Source: Eopsaltria australis (taxonomy: Eukaryota; Chordata; Aves; Passeriformes; Petroicidae). Taken from it: 64,000 bases of DNA. Location of the stretch: positions 186,001 through 250,000 of the forward strand of contig JAVTVJ010000050.1 in assembly GCA_034509425.1 (NCBI GenBank), in the 5' to 3' direction. Below the pieces are notes generated by a model that ran no database searches, had not been told where the DNA came from, and saw nothing but the letters and a program-made list of their open reading frames with translations. The position numbers and the translations under genes were made by a program. Of this stretch, positions 23,864 through 34,670 are shown in pieces (the stretch's first letter is position 1; each line of letters begins with the position of its first letter).

Positions 23864-23996
23864 TCACGTATCGCCCTTCGGCCGGGCACGGTCATGTGTT
23901 TCACTAGATAGTTCCTGGAAAAGCTTCTGCTCAGCCTGATAGACCTGTGGCTGCTGATACTGCTGCACCCACTCCTGGAGGGCTGCGGGAAACTTC
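23864..23996 (-). other. Candidate terminal coding exon on minus strand (unidentified)
   Basis: On the minus strand a pyrimidine-rich tract (TTTATCCCCCCATCAG) ends with AG at 23997-23998. After it, 44 codons run open to TGA at 23864-23866. The peptide is Gln/Glu-rich and helix-prone (LQEWVQQYQQPQVYQAEQ, then KLFQELSSETHDRARPKGDT). CpGs are kept in its last codons (CGT, CGG, CCG, GAT ACG), unlike the neighbourhood. A minus-strand AATAAA lies at 23529-23534, about 330 bp beyond the stop. No upstream exon was found and I do not recognise the protein; it may be chance or a conserved noncoding element. Confidence 0.25.
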
Positions 23997-25597
23997 CTGA
24001 TGGGGGGATAAATTGGGGGGGATAAATAAATCTTCCCTGGGTACCAGAGGTGTTGGGTGTTCTTGGGAGCTGAGGCTTTTCCAGCCTCAGGGGTCCCAGC
24101 AGCAGCACCCTGGGCCAGCAGCACCCTCTGTCCGTACTAATGTCTTCAGAAAGGGAATTTATGGTGGGTTTGTGGGATGTTTTCCCCTACACAATTTTTT
24201 TTCAGAGTTTCAGGTGCATAGAGAATCAAAAAATGGGATCTTGCATGAGATAAAAGCAGAGGGTTTGTACCTCCCCCCAGGCAGAGCCAACTCAGCTGTG
24301 TCAGACACATCATGTGGGGCCAGGCAACCATGGAGTGTGTTACTGCAGGGATTTGTACATAAACCCAAACCTAAATAACTGTTGTTTTATCTTCTTGCTG
24401 ACTCCAGCAGCACAAACCTGGAAGCAGAGAGATGTGACAAGGCACGGCGACAGGAATGATGGCTCAGATCAGGCCACACGGTGTGGGAGGGCAATTAAAG
24501 ACTCAGATTTATTAGCTGTGTGCCCATGCTCGGGAGGATGATGAAGCAATTGGAGATGGAAAAGTTGGTAATGGAAAGGTCAGAGATGGAGGCTTGTCAG
24601 AGGATGAATCAATGAGCACCCAAAATCCCATGAGCCAATTTTTAAAAGCATTTGCCCATGTAAAACTGGAGACCGTGGCCTTTTGTAAATCAGCCAGGAA
24701 CATGTCTTGGTTTGAAAATAGCACTGAGCATCTTATTACATGTTTAACACTCAAAAGATCATTTAAAATCAGACTCAGCTCATTGGAGTGGCTCCTGTCC
24801 ATGGATAAACGGGGGGGGGTCAGTGTGTGCAGACACCCAGGGCTGTTTGTGGTCTCCTGTAGCATCCACTGCTGTGTTTGCGTGAGCAGCTGACATGTGA
24901 GTGCCTTAAACAAACCCTGAGCTTTGCAAAATGAAAGTGAGATTAAATAAATAAGTCATGCCATTAGTCTCCTGTGAGCTGGCTTTAAAATTAGCAGGTT
25001 TTAGACATAAACATGGTAGAACGAGCCCTCAGGGGAAGAAAAGCCTTCCAAAAACCACATCCTACCTTCTCTTCAACAGTGTACACTGCTCTTTATTTCA
25101 TGCCACTTCAGTAAGGTAAACTAATTTGGTTTCCTGTTTCCAATGAATTTTATATGTAGAATAACATTTACATTATATACATTATAAATCTGATTAGAAA
25201 CACGTATGTATGAACAAGCACATGGTTTTTATCAGCAGCTGTGTGCATTCATGTGTGTATGTGAAAGAATACATATAAAAGCCTTATTTCAACTGGCATT
25301 TTAACTTTTATTTCACAAATCCTGGCTTCCTGAAGATGCCAGGTGAACCTTAGTTTAGAAGATAAGCTAAAATGAGAAGCATAACGTAACAGCAATGCCA
25401 CCAAATTTAATGGCTGGTAGCACAAGCTAATCTGGGGTAAAACCATGTCCTGGACTGAGCTCAGGCTTCAGCAGACGGGGATAAACAGCAAAAATATCCC
25501 ATGCTGATGTGAGAGCCCTGCCTGCAGATGGGGCAGCACCCAGGGGCATCCCCCATCCTCTTGCTCACTGCTGCCATACATGCTCAGGCACTTTTCT

Positions 25598-25620
25598 TCT
25601 GTCTGTCTGTCTGTCTGTCT
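25598..25620 (+). repeat. (TCTG)n microsatellite
   Basis: Between five and six uninterrupted TCTG units. A simple repeat of likely variable length. Confidence 0.9.
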
Positions 25621-26053
25621 CTCTGCATCCCCCTATGTCCTCTTCAATCAGCCAAGCACGGGCACTTCAGCCTCAGTCTGCTCAGCCTCAGAATACAGAT
25701 ATTTTGGGCATCTGCAATCTGGACGAAAGCTCCAGTCCTGCCAGGAACTCTGCACAGGCTTGAATGGAAAAAAAATAAAAATATCCCACGGAGTTGGGTA
25801 AAGGCTGCCAGGCTGCCCCGGCCCCTGTCCTGCAGGCAGGGAGCAGCCCCGGCCCCTCTGCAGCCGCCAGCCGAGACAGAGCCTGCAGGAAAGATAATAA
25901 ATTAAATCCAAATGTTTATTCCATTGGCACTGTCCAGGTCATGTGCCTCATGGAGCTGGAGAGTGCAGGGATATTTTCTTGTAGCTGTCGAATAAACCAC
26001 TAGAAATGGTCAGTGTGTGGAGATCCCAGAGGAGGCGGGGAGTGAGAACTGCT

Positions 26054-26567
26054 TGGATGAGTGGATGGATGGAGGGATGGATGGATGGATGGATGGATGG
26101 ATGGATGGATGGATGGATGGATGGATGGCGGGATGGATGGATGGATGGAGGGATGGATGGATGGATGGATGGAGGGATGGGCGGATGGATGGATGGAGGG
26201 ATGGATGGATGGATGATGGAGGATGGATGAGGATGGATGGACGGACGGATGGATGGATGGATGGATGGATGGATGGAGGGGAGATGGATGAGATGGATGA
26301 GGATGGATGGATGGATGGACAGAGGGGATGGATGGGATGGATGGATGGATGATGGATGGATGGATGGAGGATGGATAAGGATGGATGGATGATAGGGATG
26401 GACGGATGATGATGGATGGATGGATGGATGGATGATGGATGGAGGATGGATGGATGGATGGATGGATGGATGGATGGAGGGATGGATGGATGGATGGATG
26501 GATGGATGGATGGATGGATGATGGATGGATGGATGGATGGATGGATGGATGGATGGATGGATGGATA
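26054..26567 (+). repeat. (GGAT)n / (ATCC)n tetranucleotide array, about 514 bp
   Basis: A near-continuous GGAT array with interspersed GGAGGGAT, GAT and GGAC variants. The unit lacks stops in most frames, so it creates long artefactual frames: poly-MDGW on the plus strand and poly-PSIH on the minus strand. These are not genes. The central part (26210-26440) is more degenerate than the two ends, which looks like an old core flanked by more recently expanded blocks. Confidence 0.97.
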
Positions 26568-27901
26568 CCCACACAGAGGAGCTGGGCCCAAGTTCAGAGG
26601 CTGGGCCAAGAGCTTTGTGCACAGGCAATGGTTTTGGGGGCAGGTGTGGGGGTCTCTGTGCAAGTGAGGCACTGGAGATCATGGACATGTGAGGACCTTG
26701 GATTTCCCCTCTCGTCCTTTGCACACACACAGAATTCACTCTTCCCATCCCCATCAGACACAATGAGCTGTGGCTGTGCAAGGCCCTGAGCTCCAGCACA
26801 GCCCCAGCTCTGGTGGGTGTCTGCAGCGTGTCCTGGCTGCTGCAGGTCACTGTGCAGAGATGCTTTAAAAACCCCCACCCAACCCAGTGAGCACAGCCCG
26901 AGCCCGCTGCCCCACAGGTCCCAGCGTGGTGGTTACAACAGGCTTACTCATTTCTCCAGTGAGTAAGAGCGAAAGGGGAGCCCCACAGGGGCAGGACTGG
27001 GGACTGATAAGGAGCAGCTCCCTAATCTCCAGCCCCAGCAGCCGAAAGGGCGAGGGAGATAACTCACAGAGCCCCAGGCTCCCAGCAGTGCAGGGTGCTG
27101 CTGTCACTTTGAGTGTTTGCAGAGCTGCACCTCCTCACCTTGCAGGGTTTGCCTGCATGGCCCAGCCCAGCCCAGCACCCCCTGGCCCTCCCCGGGGAGC
27201 CAGCAGGAGCTGGTGGTGGAGGCAACCCCAGGGTTCACACCCTGGCCCACTAACCCCCTCTGCTCTTAATGCCTTGTGATCCTGGGGCACAGACCCGGGG
27301 AAAGTGGGCTACATCATTCATCTGATCAATCAACCCTGTTTAGGAAGATCCAAAGTTTAGAAACTGGAGGTAGGGAAGGTCCCAGCTGAGGTCCATCCTC
27401 CTGCTCCAGGTGACACCAGGAAGCCAGGAGTACAGCAAAGCTGGCACTCCCCTGATTCAGACCTGGGCTGGGATTTTGGCTCAGATACCTGTTTTTTTTC
27501 TGGCTGGGTCAGTCCCTGTCCATGCCCATCTCCCGTGGCACACACCCACAGCTGCACCAGCAGCACCCACCACTGCTGCTCCACTGGCTCCATGTCACCT
27601 GCCCCCAGCCCCAGGGATCAGCTCCAGTGTCCCTTCACCTCCCCCATGTGCCAAACTGCACATGATAAGCTCTACTCCACTGCACATTTTTGTCAGAGGC
27701 TAGCAAGATAAAATCTTAAAATAGCTCACCATGGCATTTGTCAGGGTCTGTGCCACCACATTTCCCACATGCTGCTGTCCTCTGTCCTCCCCCCTGGCTT
27801 CAGCCAGAACATCCCTGCAGGAAGGCTGGGCTCCTGAAATGCAAAGCAGGACACGCAGAGTTGTACCTGTCCTGGAGCATCGTGGTGTCCAGGCAGCGTG
27901 G

Positions 27902-28076
27902 GACTGAGTGTGACATGGCACTGAGTGTGACACGGCACTGAGTGTGACACAGCACTGACTGTGAGATGGCACTGAGTGTGACATGGCACTGAGTGTGACA
28001 CGGCACTGAGTGTGACACAGCACTGACTGTGAGATGGCACTGAGTGTGACATGGCACTGAGTGTGAGATGGCACTG
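27902..28076 (+). repeat. 17-bp minisatellite with 68-bp higher-order repeat
   Basis: Ten 17-bp units of type CACTGAGTGTGACATGG plus a 5-bp remainder. Four variants, ending ACATGG, ACACGG, ACACAG and (with CACTGACTG) AGATGG, recur in the same order twice, giving a 68-bp second-order period (27902-27969, 27970-28037); a ninth ACATGG and a tenth AGATGG unit follow. The first unit begins with G instead of C. The minus strand is open through it, which explains the long shadow frames there. Confidence 0.95.
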
Positions 28077-30660
28077 CCAGCACTGCAGGACAAGACTCTG
28101 CCTCTGCTTTTGGGGTGCCCCAATCCCCCAGGTCCCGCTGCAGGGCCCCCATCCCATGCTTGGCTTGCTGCAGGGAGCACTGTGCCCTCTCGGAGCCTTT
28201 GGCTCTGGCCGAGCACCACTTGGCCAAGTCCCCAGCACGGGAACAAAAGCAGAGAGCCCCAGCGACGGGCCTGGGAGCTGGGGGAGGGTGCAGCTCCCTG
28301 CACAGCTCCTCTCCAGTGCTGGAAACCAGCGGGGCAGGGAATGAACCATCCCCTCGCTGCCTTTGCTACTCCTGGTGCTGCCCAGGTGCCTCTCGGGGTG
28401 CACTGGTGGATTTCTCAGGCTGGGTGCCAAGGGAAAGGCTGAGGTGCCAGCATCTCCTCCCGGAAGGGCCACTTCCAGCTCTTTCCTTGCAGGGTGAGCC
28501 CAATTCTTTAACCCCTCTGGTGCCAGCTGGCCAGCACCGTGCCCTGGCCATGGTCCCTGGGCTCTCACAGTGCTGCCAAGCAAGTGGCATTCAAAGCTTT
28601 AGCCTTTCCCAGCTTTTAGGCACATGCTCCAGCTCTCCCTTATTTTGTGTTTAGTTTTGGGCAGCCAATATCACGTCATATTTAAAGGCGCAGTTTCAAT
28701 TCATATCTATCTTGATTTATTTTTTTTTAATGAAAAACAAGCTTAAAAATAGTCAACAGAGAAAACAAACACTGCAATGCCCACATGGATTTCTTCAAAC
28801 AATTTCAAAAATGCCCATGAGAGCAACTTCTTTTAAGTGTTGAAGAATCACAGCGGAGACTTCGCAGTGCAGACATGGCTCTAAGGAAACAAACCATTTT
28901 ATACAGAGGGGAAACCATGGTCCAGGTGTTACTGTACCACAAGCCCCAGTTCCTTCCACTGCACCTGGCTCACACCTGGCTGGGGGCAGGTGGCCCTGCA
29001 GAGACATGTTGGGGTAGTGGGGAAGTCCTGCTGGCATCTCCTGGCCATGCCAAGGAAAATCATTCCATTTTCTTTGCCCTGTGCCTCGGAGGGGCTCACA
29101 AACCTCCTCAGCTCAGCGTCACCTTCAGTCTTAGCCAGTGACAGCACAGGCTGTGGTGGCACACCAGGCGAGTCCCGAGCTCACAGGGATGCCATCTGTG
29201 CCACAGGGATCCTGGGGTGCACGAGACCCTCAGCTGAGGAGCCAGCAGAGCCCGCATCAGCTTGAACTCGACTCAGCAGGCCGGGTGGGGCTTTTGGGGG
29301 GTTGTTTAGACTTGTTAAGGGTTTTCCCCAGCCTCCATGGCCTCGCTGCCCTCCCTCAGAGACACCAGCAAAGCCCCAGGGACCCACGTGCTCTGGGGAG
29401 CAGCGATGCAGCACAGCTCAGAGCCCTGCTGTGTGTGGGACAGGGCTGTGAGGGAACCCCACGCAGGAATCACTGGCAGTGACCCTGTGGGATGTGTCCT
29501 GCATGGAAAAAGGGAGATTCCCTCAGCAGGGCCCAAACTGTGCCAGCACCCAGCGAGGCAGGGAGGCTGCACCCCCGTTTGATCATGGGGCTGCAGAACC
29601 AGTGGGAATCTTTCTGGCACGGATCGAGGGCTTGTCTGAAGCCCCTTTTTAGAAGGTGATTCATGCCAGCTTTAACCAGCCCTCTGCAGCAGCCCACTGG
29701 GCCTTCCCATGGGGCACAAGGATGCTGAGGCCAGGGGAGAGCTCAGCTCAGAGGAAAACCACTCTGGAGGGATGCAACCTGTCTGGAAAACAGTTTTACC
29801 AGGGTGGGCAGAGCACAGGCAGCACCACTGCCTTACACAGCCCATGCTGCTGGAGCACAGGGCACAGGTTTGCCTCTCCCCGTGGAAATGGCAGCGTGGC
29901 ATCACTGCCCACGTGGCAAAGGCTCAGCTTTGTCCCCTTGGTGCCCCTGGATGCTATGTAAATACTGACAGCATTTTCTTAGCAGCATGAAATGCACATC
30001 TGCTCATGCAAAGCTGTGGGCAGGTGGCCGGGGAGCTGCAGCCGCCGGCCGGCGCAGGAAGGTCGCTGCCATGCACGGGTGCCTCTCCTGCATGGGCCAG
30101 CCTCCCAGTTCAGACTGCTGGCCTGAAAGGACTCCCTGCATCCAAAACAGCCACCCTCACTCCTCTCCTTGCCCAGAGAGCCCAGGCTGAGCTGCAGCCC
30201 TCAACAAGGTAGGCAGCAAGGAAGCTCCTCTGTGTGAGCCCCTCAGCCCTGCAGCTCTGCTGTCCCTGGCAGGCTCATGGAGACAAGGCTGGAGGATGAT
30301 CACTTCATGCTGTCATCAAGACAACATAAAGCCTGGCTGCCTCCAATACCGTTTTTTCCCTTAATTGTTCTATTTCCATACGCCTGTGCACGCCCAGCTC
30401 TTGCCAGAAAAGCCAAGTGCTGATCATTGTCAGATGGTTCACACAGAGGTTTCTGTCTTGTTTTGTTTTTTCAAGGATCCGAGATGATAGGGGGATGGAG
30501 AGAACTTTTGTCCTCTGCTCAAAATAATTTGAGCTTTCCACTGTCTACGCCAGATTCAAGTAGAAATTTGCATAACAAATGAGCTTCTCCCCACACTTCA
30601 GCCGTGGGTGACCCCTGCAACTCTGCACGAGGTGGCTCCATCTCCTTCTTTATCTACAAC

Positions 30661-30740
30661 TCCATCATCTCCATCACCTCCATCATCTCCATCACCTCCA
30701 TCATCTCCATCATCTCCATCATCTCCATCACCTCCATCTC
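30661..30740 (+). repeat. 9-bp tandem repeat (TCCATCAYC)n
   Basis: Eight perfect 9-bp units alternating TCCATCATC and TCCATCACC in the order T, C, T, C, T, T, T, C at the variable base, then a decayed tail. Translates to repeated Ser/Ile/Thr or Asp/Gly runs, so open frames across it are artefacts. Confidence 0.92.
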
Positions 30741-33700
30741 CCATCTCAGCCCTGAATCTGGGGAGGGGAGGTCTTGGAAAGGGTTGTATGTTTTTGGCAC
30801 TTTCGTCAATCAAGGCTCTAAACAGCCTCTGGAACATTTCACCAGTAAAACATTTGCTTGGTGACCAACAAATAATTCCAGGCATCTTTTATCTTGCTGT
30901 AAAAATGCCACAAAGCAGCTGATTAGTGGAGGTTTCCCTCCAAGCTAAAACCTGTTGACAGCAGGACCAAACACTGACTTTCCCGTTATCAGCAGAAACG
31001 GCCTCTCTGTGCTGGGCATTCTCCAGGCAGCGATGGCCAAGCACAAGGCACAGCTCTGAGAGCCTGTTTGGGTACAGAAGAAACCAACAAAACCCTGAAA
31101 GTTTCACAGAATTTTTGTTTCACCCCTGAGGCAGATTAACACTTTGCTAGTTCAGATGGATAAATTATGCTATTGCTATTTAAACCGATTGCCTCGCAGA
31201 GTGTTCCAGAGAACACCTGCTGCAAGGGCTGAGGTCACGATTTCCAGCCCAGCAAGAAGATAAAACTGCTGCCAGAGTCCATGGCCAAACCTGCTTTGTG
31301 CAGAACCACATCACCTCAGCCTCTCTGCCAAGAAACTGGGGGAATTTTCCAGCTCTCATTCTCCTTTTGGGAGGGAGAAAGTGGGGGAGTAAAGCTCACA
31401 TACCTTCATGAAGCTCTGAGAGGCATCAGGAGGGTTTTCATGAGAAACTGGATGGAAGCAAATGCTATCAGAGTCCAAATGCCCCATTAATTACACCAGA
31501 ATATCATTCTGGGGAGAAGGGAAGTCCCAGCAGTCCTGCTACAGCCTTCTTAGACAATGACTGAAAAAAATGTTGCAGTTGCTCCTTTTGAAATGAGTTT
31601 TTGTAAGGGTTAGATTTTTTTTTTGAGTGACAACACATTGTGGGTACACAATTAAAAAATGAATCCATGACCAGTCAGAAACAATCATCCCTCCCTTTTT
31701 CATTTAGAGTAAACTCTGAAATCTGGATTTTTTTCCACATAATTGTAATTATACAGCAAACCTCCAGAAGCCTTTGCAACATTTAACATCCACAGGTCCC
31801 CTCTGAGCAGCTCCCTGATATCAGTGAGTCACTGCAGCCCCTACAGCTCCAGCTGGAGGGCACACATCCTCCTCCAGCCTGTGTTTCCCAGCATGGGAGG
31901 TGCTGCTCACAGCTCCTGGAGACCAGGCAGCAAATGCTTAATGTAAGGTTTGAGATTTAACCGACCTGGGCTGTGTCTTTCCACAGCAAACTCAGAGAAA
32001 CACAAAATGAGGTACAAGGTAAAATCCCAGATAAATTCTCCTGAGTCATTTTTCTTGCCTCTGTGGGTTTGGGACTTGTTTGGGTGGACCCTATGGGGCT
32101 AGAGCCATGTGTGCCCCTCCTGCTGCGTGCTGCTGGAGTGTTTAACCCCCCTGAAGGAGCAGAGCTCAGGGCAGGCCTCTCCAGCAATCCATGGAGGTCT
32201 GGAGGTGCTGCCCTCAGCCCTGAGAGCGGGTTTGAATCGTGGCTTTCAGAGCAAACACCACGTGTCCCCAGGCTCCCCTGACCCACCTGCTGTCTGAGGG
32301 GTGTTTGAGGTGCTGCTCTGAGGTGCTGCTCTCTGCCCTTGCACCACTTGACCTCAACACCATCCTCCTTTATGTGCAAACCCCCCAGTCTGATCAGCTC
32401 CACAGGGCACTGGCAGGAGACACCAACACACTCCTGAATGCCCAGGCTGGCAGCCCCGAGCAGGGCAGGAGAGGTCCCCCAGGCTCACCACGGCTCACAC
32501 TCCAACCTGCTGGGCTGCTCTGGGTTTCGTTCCACTCCACCAAAGCCTCAGAGACACCATATGGCTCCCGGGGATGTTCCTCTGCAGGGTTTGGTTTGCA
32601 GCACAGGAGTTATACCTGGCAGAGGCAGCAGAGCAGCTCCCCCCACCCTGTCCCAGAGTGCCCAGGGGTGACAAATGGCTCTGATGGCACCAGGGTGTCC
32701 CCAGCCTACACCAGTGCCCAGAGTGTGGGAAATGCATTCCTTTTCCTCACGGTGCTGTCCCAGGGACTGCAGTGTCCCAGTGGAATGGGGAGGGGGGAGC
32801 TCTGCCTGGGTTTTTGGAGAGCCCTGTTGTGGGTTGGGGGGACAGGTGGAGATGGAAGAGCCAGGATGCTTCTCTTGGTGTCTGCCAGGAAGAGACCAGC
32901 CTGGGAGCTGCCTGAGCTGCCTTTACTGCTGCACAGGCCCCAGGGATGGAGAAGTTTTCCCTCAGGCTAAAAGAACCTCCAGCTTCCTTCTCTCACTTCC
33001 ATCTCTCCCTGCCTTCCTTCTCCCAGGTGTTTTGAGTTCATTCCCAGGAACTGCTCTCATCCTTAGCTCAGCAACGTGCAAGCACCACCAGACTTCTCAT
33101 CTCGGGGCACCATCTCAAAACAGTGCACTGAGAACTGGGGAGACTGAGGCACGTACAGCCACCAGGAAAATGCTGCAGGCTGCTCTCATATTGTTTGGGA
33201 GGGACACAAGGGACTGCTGTGTCCTGGACCCTTGTTTTGACCTGGTACCTTCCCCCAGCAGCTCCTTGTCCTCCTTGTGCCCCCTCCCTGAGCCAGTGCC
33301 AGCAGGTGACAAATCCTGCTCCCCACAGGTACCAGTAGCTGTTTCAACCGTCACTGGCTGAAAAGAGAACAAAAACAGCAACAAAAGACCAACAAATAGT
33401 TGACTCTGTTCCCAGGCAAATAAAAAAGAATGGTTTTGGATCGTCACTGCTGTCCCTTTGTTTACTGAATGCAGTAACAAAAACGGCCAGGAAAGAAAAA
33501 AAAATATTCTCTGATAGCGACGATTTATTGTGGGTGAAGCAGGCTGGGACATGCCCCAGGGAAGGAGGGCCAGGCTCCGTGTGGATCTGCTGGGGACGGG
33601 AAATGAACGTGCCCAAAAGCACTCAGAAAAATCTGAAAGGACCAGCCCTGGTTGCAGCAGTTAGAAGTGATATATTCTTGGCATGGAAACAAAAAGCAAA

Positions 33701-34449
33701 TTCATAGCAGGTTTGGAGCTGATCTTGCTGGCTTACATGGGATTTTATACTTAGGTAATTCCATTGTTGGCTGGAGCTACCTGATTTATGCCTGAATAAG
33801 GTCCTGATCCTGCAAACATTTACTGATGTACTTGAGTTTTACCTTTGCCCCAAGACATCCTACTGATTTCCCTGCAGTGAGGGTAGTGCCTGTCTGCAGA
33901 GCTGGGGCCCTTTGCAAGTGGAAAATCTGTGTTGTAATGCCTGAAATGAAGAGGGAATTTTGCAGTGAGACCAGGCTGTGGTCATCCCCCAGCTTGTGAC
34001 ACTGCCAGCCCCAGGCAGGACACCCAAGATTGCCCGTGCAGCCCCTCTAACCAACAAAATTCAGGAAGCAGTGGGGGAACATCCTTAGCACAAAACTGCA
34101 GCTGCATCGAGCTCTGAGTCTCTGTAACACACAAAGCAGCAGTGTAACACCGAGTTTGCTCTCACGACACCCCTCTCCCCGGGGCAGACCCTCCAAACGG
34201 GCTGCTGAACCCAGCAGAAGCCATTTGGACTGGTTGTTTCCATCCAAGAAAACGACATTTATTGTCAAAACCACAATAGGTAAAAGAGATGGATCCATCC
34301 ATCAAACACTGTCCTTTGACGGTGAAACCGCTGGGTTTGCTTCAAAGGGAGCAGGAGAATAAAAACCTGTGTGAGGTGAGAGGAGGAGGCCAAGGAGGAG
34401 AAGCTGTGAGCTCGCCCAGCCCAGCATCCTGGCCAGCGGGATGTCCCCG

Positions 34450-34670
34450 TGGCCACTGTCCGGCCGCGCTGCTGCTCACGTGTCCCTCACACGCTGCTAA
34501 AACCGGGCAAAAGAAATAAAAAAGGGGCTCTGAGCCTCGGAGCAGCTGCTTTCCTCACTGCCGCTGCCAAGCCTCCCCGAGAGCGCGGCTATTCCTCGGA
34601 GCGGCCGAGAATTAATTTGCTTTACAATGGGCAGCGCGGTGTGTGCAGAGCGGGCACCCAGCTCGGCAGC
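34450..34670. promoter_or_regulatory. Small CpG cluster with CACGTG E-box
   Basis: CpGs are clustered (CGGCCGCGCT at 34461-34470, GAGAGCGCGGC near 34578-34588, CGGAGCGGCCGAG near 34597-34609) in a CpG-poor background. A palindromic E-box CACGTG lies at 34477-34482. It is too small for a standard island. Enhancer or decayed promoter function is inference. Confidence 0.3.

Larger units (their letters stand above)
23530..26050. other. Intergenic, AT-rich to mixed
   Basis: Holds the candidate minus-strand exon, a T-rich run at 23631-23647, an AT-rich unique segment at 24900-25420, and a (TCTG)n run at 25598-25620. No other gene is supported. Confidence 0.55.

Noticed and set aside
25948..26850. 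300-codon minus-strand frame rich in PSIH
   Set aside because: It is the translation of the (ATCC)n microsatellite; the unit lacks stops in several frames on both strands.
27741..28583. 280-codon minus-strand frame with SHSVPCHTQ-type repeats
   Set aside because: Produced by the 17-bp minisatellite plus G/C-rich flanks; no domain, and the repeat is open in several frames.
32239..32970. 243-codon plus-strand frame
   Set aside because: Composition rich in Ser, Pro, Leu and Gln typical of chance frames in G/C-rich DNA; no splice or start context.
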